Source of the DNA: Clostridium sp. CS001
GTDB taxonomy: Bacteria > Bacillota > Clostridia > Clostridiales > Clostridiaceae
Length of the DNA: 64,000 nucleotides
Assembly: GCF_020443565.1 (NCBI RefSeq)
Contig: NZ_JAIZZN010000017.1
Location: 17,095 to 81,094, forward strand
Reading direction: 5' to 3'
Made by a program: the position numbers and the translations under genes. Below, piece after piece: positions 37,434 to 46,314 of the stretch (the stretch's first letter is position 1; every line of letters starts with the position of its first letter). The notes under the pieces are model-generated. The model had not been told where the DNA came from. It saw only the letters and a program-made list of their open reading frames with translations, and ran no database searches.

Positions 37434-38171
37434 ATGAAAAATTTAAAGATGGTATTAGAATTTGATGGAAGCAGATATAAAGGGTGGCAAAAGCAAGGTG
37501 ATAATGACTTAACACTTCAAGGTAAGTTAGAAGAAGTATTATCCAAAATCACAGGAGAGGCAGTGAAAATTTCAGGATGTGAAAGAAGCGATGTAGGAGT
37601 ACATGCTGAAAATTATATTGCAAACTTTCATACTAGCTGTAACTTAAGCGACGATACTATATTAGATTGCCTATGTGAAGAGCTGCCAGAAGATATAGTA
37701 GTAAAATCTATGGTGGAAGCAAGTGAGAAATTTCATGCAGCCTACAACATAAAATCAAAGACATATGTATACAAAATAAATAATAATGAATTAAGAGATG
37801 TATTTAATAGAAAATATGTTTATCACACTGATGTAAAACTGGATTTAGAAGAAATGAGAATTACGGCAAAGGCTTTGGTTGGAACTCATGACTTTGAAAG
37901 TTTTTCTACAGTGACGGAAACTGTGAGAGATACTATTAAAACTATTAATTATATCAATATCACAGAAGAAGCTGGCATCATTGAAATAGAGATTAATGGA
38001 GATGATTTCTTATGGAATATGATGAGAATTGTAATAGGCAGCCTTTTAGAAGTGGGAAAAGAAAATCTTAGACCATTGGATATAGAATATTTGGTGAAGG
38101 ATAAAACTGCATCAGCATATATACCAATGACTAAAACAAAAGGATTATACCTAAGAAGTGTTCAATATTAA
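37434..38171 (+). CDS. truA: tRNA pseudouridine synthase A
   Basis: Makes pseudouridine at tRNA positions 38-40. 245 residues. The catalytic Asp is in CERSDVGVHAEN, where most TruA have GRTDAGVHA, so this is a divergent copy that keeps the key residue. Also seen: EFDGSRYKGWQKQ at the start, FHAAYNIKSKTYVYKI, GTHDFESFST and FLWNMMRIVIGSLLEVG. GGTGG precedes the ATG. A family-A palindromic element begins 12 nt after the stop. Divergence suggests this may be a second TruA paralog rather than the ribosomal-cluster copy. Confidence 0.92.
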   Translation: MKNLKMVLEFDGSRYKGWQKQGDNDLTLQGKLEEVLSKITGEAVKISGCERSDVGVHAENYIANFHTSCNLSDDTILDCLCEELPEDIVVKSMVEASEKFHAAYNIKSKTYVYKINNNELRDVFNRKYVYHTDVKLDLEEMRITAKALVGTHDFESFSTVTETVRDTIKTINYINITEEAGIIEIEINGDDFLWNMMRIVIGSLLEVGKENLRPLDIEYLVKDKTASAYIPMTKTKGLYLRSVQY

Positions 38172-38182
38172 AAGTTTTAAAA

Positions 38183-38427
38183 AAGTATTAAATTTCTCCT
38201 GAGTGCCTTGCAAATGAACTCCAAACAAGAAATTCGATTAAGAAATTCTAATCTTTTACTCATGTGAAATTCTCTAGCGTTCACACTCGACGTCCTGTCT
38301 CGAGTTCACTAGCCTGACGTCCTGGCAGGCTTACAAGAATTTTACATTCGCAAAACAAGAATTTCTAAATTGAATTTAATTATTTTATCGTCTCTTTTGC
38401 AAGTCACTTCGGAGAAATTCAATACTT
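38183..38427 (+). repeat. Family A 245-bp quasi-palindromic element, copy 1
   Basis: The ends are imperfect inverted repeats: AAGTATTAAATTTCTCC and its counterpart GGAGAAATTCAATACTT, each with an inner CTTGCAAA / TTTTGCAAG. Further inward, AAATTCGATTAAGAAATTCT pairs with AGAATTTCTAAATTGAATTT, and ATGTGAAATTCT with AGAATTTTACAT. The tip has two hairpins, CTCGA-CGTCCTGTC-TCGAG and AGCCTG-ACGTCCTG-GCAGGCT, whose loops share CGTCCTG. A full-length second copy is at 44452. No ORF is present. Confidence 0.9.
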
Positions 38428-38445
38428 ACTATTTACATAATATTC

Positions 38446-38480
38446 TAGGGGGAGCGTGAGATTTAACGCTTCCCCTAATT
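38446..38480. terminator. Bidirectional terminator between truA and the DUF362 gene
   Basis: TAGGGGGAGCGT pairs with ACGCTTCCCCTA (one G-T) across an 8-nt loop. It lies between convergent genes. Confidence 0.65.
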
Positions 38481-38497
38481 TGAATTTAAGAAAAAGA

Positions 38498-39610
38498 TTA
38501 TTTAACTATTACTAATTCATATTCATCTGTACCAATGCCGATAGCCTTTGCATGGTCTAGTCCAACTTTCCAATCAGTATCTGGATGTATATGGGAGAAT
38601 TTATCATGTCCTTCATGGAAGTCTTTATGGTCAAGCTCACTTCCCAGTGAGGATGTTGCTTTGTTAACCATATCAACACAGGCCATATCTAAGGCTACTG
38701 GGTCAAAGGATGCCGCCATACCTATGTCTGGAACAATTGCAACATCATTTGTAGCCCAACAATCACAATTAGGGGAAACATTCATAATAAAACTAATATG
38801 GAAGGTAGGTTTATCTTTAATAACAGCATAGGTATACTCGGCAATTTTCTCATTAGCAATGTCAGCAGATTCATTCCACTGCACTGTGGCACTATCAAAG
38901 CGGCAAACTGCAACACATTGGCCACAACCTACGCATTTATCATAATCTATAGTTGCTTTTTTATTTTCGTCAAAAGAAATAGCTTCATGTAGACAGTTTT
39001 TGATGCAAAGGCCACAGCTTACACAATTCTCTTTCTTCATAACAGGCTTAGAGGCAGAATGCATTTCAAGCTTTCCTCCAATAGAACCGCTGCCCATACC
39101 TAAATTCTTTAGTGTTCCACCAAATCCTGTCATTTCATGGCCTTTAAAGTGAGTCATAGAAACAACGATATCAGAATCAGCAATGGCTGAAGCTATTTTA
39201 GCAGTTTTGCAATGTTTTTGATCAATTAGAATTTCTCTATAATCTCCACCTTTTAAACCATCAGCTATAATTACATTACATCCAACTGAAATTGGATTAA
39301 AACCATTTTCCATAGCTGCTTCAATATGGTCTACTGCATTAAATCTTCTTCCGGAGTATAAGGTGTTTGCATCAGTAAGGAAGGGCTTGCCACCTAATTC
39401 TTTTATAAGTTTAACAATTACAGCAGCATAATTTGGCCTAATATATGCAAGGTTTCCTGGCTCTCCAAAGTGGATTTTTATAGCTACAAATTTATCTTTA
39501 AAATCAATGTTTTTAATACCTGCATCTACTACAAGTTTTTGAAGCTTATCTAGTAAACTATATCCCGGGTTAGTTCTTAAATTTGTAAAATATACCTTAG
39601 ATTTTTCCAT
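38498..39610 (-). CDS. DUF362 protein with 2x[4Fe-4S] ferredoxin domain
   Basis: A 370-residue protein. DUF362 regions flank a ferredoxin insert: CVSCGLCIKNCLHEAI and CVGCGQCVAVCRFDSA, two CxxCxxCxxxC motifs for two 4Fe-4S clusters (about residues 193-238). N-terminal KIHFGEPGNLAYIRP and GCNVIIADGLKGGDY, and C-terminal DIGMAASFDPVALDMACVDM, are typical. The family is frequent in anaerobes; redox function is likely but the reaction is unknown. It stands alone on the minus strand. Confidence 0.88.
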   Translation of the reverse strand: MEKSKVYFTNLRTNPGYSLLDKLQKLVVDAGIKNIDFKDKFVAIKIHFGEPGNLAYIRPNYAAVIVKLIKELGGKPFLTDANTLYSGRRFNAVDHIEAAMENGFNPISVGCNVIIADGLKGGDYREILIDQKHCKTAKIASAIADSDIVVSMTHFKGHEMTGFGGTLKNLGMGSGSIGGKLEMHSASKPVMKKENCVSCGLCIKNCLHEAISFDENKKATIDYDKCVGCGQCVAVCRFDSATVQWNESADIANEKIAEYTYAVIKDKPTFHISFIMNVSPNCDCWATNDVAIVPDIGMAASFDPVALDMACVDMVNKATSSLGSELDHKDFHEGHDKFSHIHPDTDWKVGLDHAKAIGIGTDEYELVIVK

Positions 39611-39691
39611 GTGATTACTCCCCTTTTATTATATTTATACAACTAATTTAAGTTAGTACAAATATTATAACATATTCAAACAAGCTAACAC

Positions 39692-40057
39692 TTATCCAAT
39701 GGTAAATACTTTTAATAATCCAAATAATAATAAATATATTAAATGAAAACCATTAATCACTACATAAAATCCGGTAGCAACACTAAGCAGAATGTTGGAC
39801 TGTTTTAATTGTTTTTCACTTGCCTTTTTCATTCTAATAAATAGATAAGATAATAAAACAGCTGGCAATACAACTTTTAATATGAAGCTAGTAAGTAAAC
39901 TATTTACTGCTTTTGACATTAGGAAATTGGCCTCTATAAAGAAGCCTGTAGATAAGAGAAAAAGGGTAAATATTATGTCCATCACATTTAGAATGTATAA
40001 GACTAAAATCTTATACTTTATATTCTCAAGGGTGTAGCTTTTTATAAAAGATATCAA
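39692..40057 (-). CDS. DUF5658 small membrane protein
   Basis: A 121-residue protein starting at TTG, placed 7 nt after a strong GGAGGTG. Three or four hydrophobic segments; the conserved YILNVMDIIFTLFLLSTGFF and EANFLMSKAV match DUF5658. Function is unknown. Confidence 0.75.
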   Translation of the reverse strand: MISFIKSYTLENIKYKILVLYILNVMDIIFTLFLLSTGFFIEANFLMSKAVNSLLTSFILKVVLPAVLLSYLFIRMKKASEKQLKQSNILLSVATGFYVVINGFHLIYLLLFGLLKVFTIG

Positions 40058-40203
40058 ATTAACACCTCCATAGAAGAGTTAGTATATTCTAGTGCATAGT
40101 TTTATTAGTGTTTACTATATTAGAGATTTTATGAAAATATAATGATAGAAATGCTAAAAAGAAGTAAGTAAAGAGATTTGTAGATAACTTGAGTAGAATA
40201 TTT

Positions 40204-40253
40204 AAAATAGCGAAATAATAGTTACAAATAACTATTATTTCGCTATTTTTTTA
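40204..40253. terminator. Very strong 21-bp terminator
   Basis: A perfect 21-bp stem (AAAATAGCGAAATAATAGTTA and its complement), loop CAAA, then TTTTATTT on the plus strand and A-rich sequence on the other side. On the minus strand it ends the ATPase gene that stops at 40255. Confidence 0.88.
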
Positions 40254-40254
40254 T

Positions 40255-41355
40255 TTATCTATTATTTAAATAATCTTCTTCATATCCATCTATCTTCTTA
40301 ATTACCTTTGCCAGTACATCGCTGACTTTGGAAAAGTCCATATTTGGGATAAAGAAAGTTTCAAGCTCATCATGTAGGGCTTTAGCTTCTTTTATAGTAG
40401 CTAACCCTTTATTTAGTAATGCATAAAATTCTGTTGCATCATAGTCCATTTCAGCTTTGTTTTTTTCAAGAGTATGTGGATTTAAACAATCATTCATGTC
40501 AATTATAGTGCCTTGCAAATCTAAATTATTTATTTCATTAGAGGTCAATATAGCAACGTTTAAATCAGGAATTAATATATGCTCAATCTTTTCAGGAATA
40601 AGTGGGGTATGGAAGATCTCTACATAGTAACCCCTTTTTAAGGCTTCATTAGATAGAAATTCTAATACATTTGTCTTACCAGTACCTGGGCCACCTTTTA
40701 AAATATAAACTTTCTTATAACCTTCGCTTAAGTTTTCGATATAGGTAATAATGCCATTTGGTGTAAAAGCTGTAGCGAATAAATGTCTATCAAAGCCTAT
40801 ATTGGATGGTGATGTAGTAAACAAAGACTCTTTTAGGTTTTCTTTTAGTAAGTTCAATTTATTTATATTTAAGGCTTCGTTATTATAGTTATACCAATCG
40901 TCATAAACTAATTTGGATGCTCCAAAGAATCTATAGGCTCTTTTGAAAGTTTTGCCCACTTTCTTATTTATATCAAGTATATTATGTCTGTACTTTTTAA
41001 AGCCTTCTTCATTCCAACAATCGCCCATGTTTATAATTTCATCAACTGCACCAGGATTTAATGGATCAACTACATGTGGTGCTGTTCCGTCAAGTATTGC
41101 TACATTTAGCTCTTTAATCACTACTCCATCCAATGAATTATTATCAGAAGAGCAGTGATGATACTCTATATCGTAGCCTTTTTCATTGTAGTATTTACCA
41201 ACCTTCTTCATTAAAGAGGATTTCCCTGTTCCGGGGCCACCCTTTAAGCACATAATTCTTCTTGCGTTGTCTTGACTTAGGATATACCTGTAGAAGGAAT
41301 AAAAACCTCTTGAAGTATTGCCACCGGGAAAAAAGTTTTTAATTGTACCATTCAT
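40255..41355 (-). CDS. PRK06851-type protein with two P-loop ATPase domains
   Basis: A 366-residue protein made of two related NTPase halves: CLKGGPGTGKSSLMKKVG (about residue 35-50) and ILKGGPGTGKTNVLEFLS (about 220-235). Each is followed by a similar block (VAILDGTAPHVVDPLNPGAVDE in the first; VAILTSNEI in the second). The family is found in spore-forming Firmicutes; its role is unknown. The start at 41355 follows GGAGTGTGAT; the ATG five codons earlier lies on that site. Confidence 0.85.
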   Translation of the reverse strand: MNGTIKNFFPGGNTSRGFYSFYRYILSQDNARRIMCLKGGPGTGKSSLMKKVGKYYNEKGYDIEYHHCSSDNNSLDGVVIKELNVAILDGTAPHVVDPLNPGAVDEIINMGDCWNEEGFKKYRHNILDINKKVGKTFKRAYRFFGASKLVYDDWYNYNNEALNINKLNLLKENLKESLFTTSPSNIGFDRHLFATAFTPNGIITYIENLSEGYKKVYILKGGPGTGKTNVLEFLSNEALKRGYYVEIFHTPLIPEKIEHILIPDLNVAILTSNEINNLDLQGTIIDMNDCLNPHTLEKNKAEMDYDATEFYALLNKGLATIKEAKALHDELETFFIPNMDFSKVSDVLAKVIKKIDGYEEDYLNNR

Positions 41356-41582
41356 AATATCACACTCCATATCATCATATCTTATATAATATTCAGATAA
41401 GGTGAAATTGGTTATAGTTAATTTAAATTTAATTGGGTTTTATTATAAATACAAAAATGTGTAAGTATTATTGTAAGTATTCATGATAGATGGGTAGATA
41501 TTTTAGTAAGAATATCTAGAATTAATACTTGTGCTTATAAACATACTGTGATAGACTAATAACTAATTTAAAAAATAAACTA

Positions 41583-41751
41583 CCTAGGGTAGAGGTGCTG
41601 TATCTAAAAGTACTTATTCGTAGCTGACAAGCATTGATGAATAAGAAAAGGAGCTATGGCCGAAGAAAATATATTTGGTGAAATTATTTTCTGGCTTTAT
41701 ACATAATATGTGTAAGGTTGTCACTGATTTTTCAGTGGAGAGCTACAAGGT
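41583..41751 (+). promoter_or_regulatory. Lysine riboswitch (L box)
   Basis: Core signatures in order: GGTAGAGGTGC, the GGAGCTATGGCCGAAG segment, a GGCTTTATAC arm, GTTGTCACTG paired with CAGTGGAGAGCTAC closing the junction. It lies before lysC-lysA and is followed by a terminator, so high lysine should stop transcription before the biosynthetic genes. Confidence 0.95.
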
Positions 41752-41782
41752 ACACGAAGTTTGTATAAAATTATGTATTTTT

Positions 41783-41821
41783 ATGCAGCAAAGGTGTTCC
41801 TTTGCTGCATTTATTTTTTTT
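41783..41821 (+). terminator. Lysine riboswitch-controlled terminator
   Basis: ATGCAGCAAAGG, loop TGTT, CCTTTGCTGCAT, then TTATTTTTTTT: a 12-bp perfect stem and long T run, the expression platform of the L box. Confidence 0.93.
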
Positions 41822-41919
41822 GGAATAACTGATTAATTTCTTTAAAAATAATTCTAAAAATATTAGTAGTTTATTTGAGAATATAAAAAATTATAAGTTG
41901 AAATGGGAGTGGTTTAGTT

Positions 41920-43119
41920 ATGGCAGTTGTTGTTCAAAAATATGGAGGATCATCTGTAGGTACTACAGAGAAAATCAAAGGGATTGCGCAAAGCATTGTG
42001 CATAGAAAAAACGAAAATACAGATTTGGTTGTAGTAGTATCTGCTATGGGAAAGACTACCGATGATTTAATAGCACTATCGAAAGGTATTACGGGAGAAC
42101 CTTGTAAAAGGGAATTAGATGCGTTGTTATCCACAGGAGAAATAATTTCAAGTGCTCTCTTAGCCATGGCAATTAAAGATTTGGGATGCGATGCTATAAG
42201 TTATACTGCGTATCAAATTGGACTTAAGACTAGTGGACAATATGGCAAAGCATTAATTGAAGACATGCAGGACAATAAAATTAAAAAGAGCTTAAAACAA
42301 GGCAAAGTTGTAATTGTTACTGGCTTCCAAGGAATAAATGGAGAAGGGGATATTACAACACTAGGTAGGGGTGGTTCTGATACCACTGCAGTAGCACTTG
42401 CAGTTAAGCTTAATGGTAGCTGCGAAATATATACGGATGTGGCTGGAATATATAGTGTAGATCCTAGGGATTATAAAGAAGCTAAAAAATTAGATGAAAT
42501 AGAGTATGAAGAGATGCTAGAATTAGCAAGTTTAGGGGCTCAAGTAATGCATTCAAGATCTATAGAGCTTGCTCAAAAATATGGCATACCTATCTATGTA
42601 GGACTTAGCAATAGTAATATTAGGGGAACTTTAATTAAGGAGATGGTAAGTATGAATATGGAAAGCAAACCAGTAACGGGAATAGCAACTAGTGATGATG
42701 ATGTGGCAGTAACTCTGCAGCGGATACCTAAAGATGTGAACATATTGTCCACTATATTCGAAGCTATAGGAAGCAAAAGAATTAATATAGATATGATAAG
42801 TCAAACATCCCCTATAGATGCAATGGTAAATGTATCTTTTACAATTCCAAAAGAAAGTCTAAAGGAGAGCCTAGAAATTATATCGAATTCTATTATCAAC
42901 AATAAGGTTATTGTTGATGAGGATATCACTAAGTTTTCAATGGTTGGTCTTGGAATGAAGACAACTTCAGGGGTAGCAGCTAGGATGTTTAGGGTTTTTA
43001 GCGAAAATAATATAGAGATTAAGATGATTACAACTTCAGAAATAAGAATTACTTGTGCTATTAAAACAGAGGATAAATCAAAGGCAATACAGTTGGTTGC
43101 AAAGGAATTTAATTTGTAA
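41920..43119 (+). CDS. lysC: Aspartate kinase
   Basis: Phosphorylates aspartate at the start of the lysine/threonine/methionine pathway. 399 residues: kinase domain (VQKYGGSSVGTTEKI, VVVSAMGKTTDDLI, LGRGGSDTTAVALA, YTDVAGIYSVDPR) and two C-terminal ACT domains (about 265-399) that bind feedback amino acids. It is controlled by the lysine riboswitch upstream and sits directly before lysA, so it is probably the lysine-dedicated isoform. Confidence 0.96.
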   Translation: MAVVVQKYGGSSVGTTEKIKGIAQSIVHRKNENTDLVVVVSAMGKTTDDLIALSKGITGEPCKRELDALLSTGEIISSALLAMAIKDLGCDAISYTAYQIGLKTSGQYGKALIEDMQDNKIKKSLKQGKVVIVTGFQGINGEGDITTLGRGGSDTTAVALAVKLNGSCEIYTDVAGIYSVDPRDYKEAKKLDEIEYEEMLELASLGAQVMHSRSIELAQKYGIPIYVGLSNSNIRGTLIKEMVSMNMESKPVTGIATSDDDVAVTLQRIPKDVNILSTIFEAIGSKRINIDMISQTSPIDAMVNVSFTIPKESLKESLEIISNSIINNKVIVDEDITKFSMVGLGMKTTSGVAARMFRVFSENNIEIKMITTSEIRITCAIKTEDKSKAIQLVAKEFNL

Positions 43120-43146
43120 TTGAGAAAGGAACGAAGGAGGAATTAT

Positions 43147-44445
43147 ATGAAACTTTTTGGTAATATAAGTGATGAAAATAATAGATTAAATGTTGCAGGA
43201 GTTAGCGTTGAGCTTCTTGCTAAGGAATACGGTACACCTCTTTATGTTATGGATGAACAACTTATAAGAGATAATTGCAGAAGGTTTTATAAAGCTTTTG
43301 GGGCTGATGAAGAGCAAAATAAGGTGGCCTATGCGGGAAAAGCTTTTTTAACTATTGCTATGTGCGAAATTATAAAAAGTGAAGGTTTATATTTAGATGT
43401 TGTTTCAGGAGGGGAGCTATTTACTGCTTCTAAGGCTGGGTTTCCAATGGGAAAGGTATATTTTCATGGCAATAATAAAAGCATAGATGAAATTGAAATG
43501 GCATTAGAACTTGGAGTAGGAACTTTTGTAGTAGATAATCTTCATGAACTTGAAATTATTAATGATAAAGCAAAGGGAGCAGGTATTTTTCAGAGGGTAC
43601 TTCTTAGAATAACCCCAGGTATAGAGGCTCATACTCATGATTATATAAAAACAGGACAAATTGATTCAAAGTTTGGATTCACTATATTAAACAATGAATT
43701 AGAGCAAGTTATAAAAACTGCTTTAGGACTTTCAAACATAAAATTAGAAGGGCTACACTGTCATATAGGGTCTCAAATCTTTAAACTAGAGCCTTATAGG
43801 GATGCAGTGGGTATAATGATGTCTATAATGAAAGATATTAAAGAAAAGTTTGGCTATGACATGGAAGAATTAGATTTAGGTGGAGGCTTTGGAGTTTACT
43901 ATAATAAAGGTGATAAGCCTAAGGAAATAGAGGAGTTTTGCACAGTAATAATTGAGGAAGCTAAACTTAAATGCAAGGAATATGGAATAAAATATCCTAC
44001 ACTTGTAATAGAGCCAGGTAGATCAATCGTTGCTAATGCAGGCATTACCCTATATACCGTGGGTGCTATAAAGGATATACCGCAAGTTAGAAAGTATGTA
44101 GCTGTGGACGGTGGAATGACAGATAATATAAGACCTGCTTTATACAAAGCACAATATCAATGTGTAATGGCAAATAAGATAGGTGGGCCTTGCACGGAAG
44201 TAGTTACAATAGCAGGCAAGTGCTGTGAAAGCGGGGATATTTTATTAGAAGATGTAAAGTTGCCAAAGATTTATAGTGGAGATCTTATGGTTGTACTTTC
44301 CACCGGGGCTTACGGATATTCTATGAGTAATAATTACAATAAGATACCAAAGGCTCCTGTGGTTTTAGTAAGTGAAGGGGAGCATAGAATTATATGCAAA
44401 AGACAAACTTATAAAGATATGATTAGTAACGAAGTTTGCTTATAA
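43147..44445 (+). CDS. lysA: Diaminopimelate decarboxylase
   Basis: PLP enzyme for the last step of lysine synthesis (meso-DAP to L-lysine). 432 residues. The PLP Lys is in VAYAGKAFLTIAMCEI; LEGLHCHIGSQIF, LDLGGGFGVYY, VIEPGRSIVANAG and CCESGDILL are the standard DapDC motifs. The start at 43147 follows AAGGAGG; the frame is open upstream into the lysC end. It is in the riboswitch-controlled unit with lysC. A family-A element starts 7 nt after the stop. Confidence 0.96.
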   Translation: MKLFGNISDENNRLNVAGVSVELLAKEYGTPLYVMDEQLIRDNCRRFYKAFGADEEQNKVAYAGKAFLTIAMCEIIKSEGLYLDVVSGGELFTASKAGFPMGKVYFHGNNKSIDEIEMALELGVGTFVVDNLHELEIINDKAKGAGIFQRVLLRITPGIEAHTHDYIKTGQIDSKFGFTILNNELEQVIKTALGLSNIKLEGLHCHIGSQIFKLEPYRDAVGIMMSIMKDIKEKFGYDMEELDLGGGFGVYYNKGDKPKEIEEFCTVIIEEAKLKCKEYGIKYPTLVIEPGRSIVANAGITLYTVGAIKDIPQVRKYVAVDGGMTDNIRPALYKAQYQCVMANKIGGPCTEVVTIAGKCCESGDILLEDVKLPKIYSGDLMVVLSTGAYGYSMSNNYNKIPKAPVVLVSEGEHRIICKRQTYKDMISNEVCL

Positions 44446-44451
44446 TACAGA

Positions 44452-44698
44452 AAGTATAAAATTTATCCTGCGTGCCTTGCAAACGAATTTAAAACTGGAA
44501 ATTTGATTAAGAAATTCTAATGCTTTGCTAATGTCAAATTCTCTACCGCTCACACTCGACGTCCTGTCTTGGGTTCGCTAGCCTGCCGTCCTGGCAGGCT
44601 CACGAGAATTTGACATTCGCAAACCAAGAATTTCTAAATCGAATTTCAATAGTTTCTGCATTTCGTATTGCAAGTCACTGCGGAGAAATTTCATACTT
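44452..44698 (+). repeat. Family A quasi-palindromic element, copy 2 (247 bp)
   Basis: Alignable end to end with 38183-38427 in the same orientation: the same terminal arms (AAGTATAAAATTTATCC, GGAGAAATTTCATACTT), TTGCAAA arms, inner helices and two tip hairpins with CGTCCTG loops. Differences keep pairing: a G-T pair in copy 1 (38266 with 38343) is C-G here (44535 with 44612). Confidence 0.9.
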
Positions 44699-44703
44699 AT
44701 TCA

Positions 44704-44744
44704 TGTTATGCAGCCCTCTGGGTGCGAAGAGGGGGACATAACAG
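44704..44744 (+). terminator. GC-rich hairpin after the family A element
   Basis: GTTATG...CATAAC encloses CCCTCT...AGAGGG. The T run is poor. It may end the lysC-lysA transcript or belong to the repeat's flank. Confidence 0.45.
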
Positions 44745-44789
44745 CTATTGTATTTTATTGAATGTATATTTAACATATAAACCGTGTAT

Positions 44790-45095
44790 TGTATTTTAAG
44801 TAAGAATGTGTTATATTATAACAAAGTTTAATAGTAAGATGAGGCGAAAGGAGTGGATCTGTTGTTATGCAAAAGTTATATGAGGTGATTTCTAAATAAT
44901 TGCATATAGGTTCAAAAGGTTTTTTAAGAGTACTTAGTGTACCTTTTATTTGTTAAGCCTTTTGAACAACTTTGATTTAACCTTTTAGCCTTAATATATA
45001 GGACTAAAATACACGGTACGGGTTAGCGTGTATTTTTCATGTCCAAATATTAGGTATACCACAGTAGGTTAATCTTGCTGTGGTATTTTTGTATA
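44790..45095 (+). other. Leader-like region before rsgA with mini-ORF and two terminator hairpins
   Basis: A TATATTATAAC promoter-like site near 44812 is followed by AAAGGAG and a tiny frame (ATG 44867, MQKLYEVISK, stop at 44899). Then come a stem GTTCAAAAGG / CCTTTTGAAC (44912-44970), a hairpin AAAATACACG / CGTGTATTTTT (45007-45039) and a terminator ATACCACAG / CTGTGGTATTTTT (45054-45091). Consistent with a small RNA or attenuator; no known riboswitch class was recognised. Confidence 0.45.
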
Positions 45096-45222
45096 CTTTT
45101 TTATTTCATAAGTTAAGGGTAATGCTGATTTATTGAAAACTTCATAGTAACTTTATCTCAAACTCACTTAAACATAAAAATTTAGCAAGTAAATTGTAAC
45201 TTGCGAAAGAGAAGGGGACATT

Positions 45223-46314
45223 ATGAGTTTAGAAAAGTTAGGATGGAACACATTTTTTCAAAGGAATTTTGAGCCATATTCGGGCAAAGGCTTTTGCGCC
45301 GCAAGAGTCATAACTCAGCACAAAGGCAATTATATTGTATGTTCTGAAAAAGGAGATTTTATTGGTAAGTTAAGTGGTAAGTTTCTGTACAATGCAGATG
45401 TAAAAAAAGATTATCCTTCAGTTGGTGACTGGGTAGCAATTAAAATGCTTAATGATACTGAGGCTGTTATATACGCTGTCTTACCAAGGAAGAGTTACTT
45501 TGCCCGCAAACTTGCTATATCAGGTGGAAGAAAAATGAAAAACGGTATACTTATTGGTGGGAATATAGAAGAGCAAATTATAGGTTCAAATATAGATACT
45601 GCATTTATTGTAATGGGTCTAGATGATAATTTTAATATAGGTAGAATTGAAAGGTATATTACTTTAGTTCGTAGTAGTGGAGCAAACCCAGTAATATTAC
45701 TAAATAAATGTGACCTTTGTGACAATATACCTGATTATATAGAAAAAATACATAACATTGCTAAGGGTATAGATGTTTATGCAATAAGTGTATTAAATAA
45801 TATTAACATGGATGTTTTTGAAAAATTTTTATGTTGCAATGAAACAATAGTATTTCTGGGATCATCTGGAGTAGGTAAGTCTACAGTTATAAATTATATT
45901 TTTGATGATGAAATGCAAAAAACTAATACTATAAGTAGTTCTAATGGAAAAGGTAGGCACACTACAACGGGATCTCAACTTTTACAGCATAGCTCAGGCT
46001 GCACAATTATAGATACTCCAGGTATTAGGGAATTGCAGCTATGGGCTGATGAAGATATACTTTCTGAAGCATTTGAAGATATTTATTCTTTAACATGCCA
46101 ATGTAAATTCAGGGATTGTACCCATGAAAAAGAAGCTTACTGTGCAATTAAAGCAGCTATTGAAGATGGCAAATTAACAATTGAAAGATTCAATAGTTAT
46201 AAAAGTCAATTGAAAGAATTGAAAACTCTAAAAAATACTAGGAAATCCTATGAAAACAGTAGAGCAAATAAAATAAACAAACAAAATAAGAAAAGAGGTT
46301 ATGTTGAATGCTAA
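45223..46314 (+). CDS. rsgA: Ribosome small-subunit-dependent GTPase A (RsgA)
   Basis: A circularly permuted GTPase that checks 30S maturation. 363 residues. The OB domain is at about 35-105, then G4 LLNKCDL, G1 FLGSSGVGKSTVINYI (about 208), a GRHTTTGSQL switch, and G3 IDTPGIREL. The C-terminal zinc site is CQCKFRDCTHEKEAYCAI. The extended N terminus (LGWNTFFQRNF) is typical of the longer YloQ-like paralog found with antibiotic-related genes. GAAGGGGA precedes the ATG. It overlaps the next gene by 7 nt. Confidence 0.93.
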   Translation: MSLEKLGWNTFFQRNFEPYSGKGFCAARVITQHKGNYIVCSEKGDFIGKLSGKFLYNADVKKDYPSVGDWVAIKMLNDTEAVIYAVLPRKSYFARKLAISGGRKMKNGILIGGNIEEQIIGSNIDTAFIVMGLDDNFNIGRIERYITLVRSSGANPVILLNKCDLCDNIPDYIEKIHNIAKGIDVYAISVLNNINMDVFEKFLCCNETIVFLGSSGVGKSTVINYIFDDEMQKTNTISSSNGKGRHTTTGSQLLQHSSGCTIIDTPGIRELQLWADEDILSEAFEDIYSLTCQCKFRDCTHEKEAYCAIKAAIEDGKLTIERFNSYKSQLKELKTLKNTRKSYENSRANKINKQNKKRGYVEC

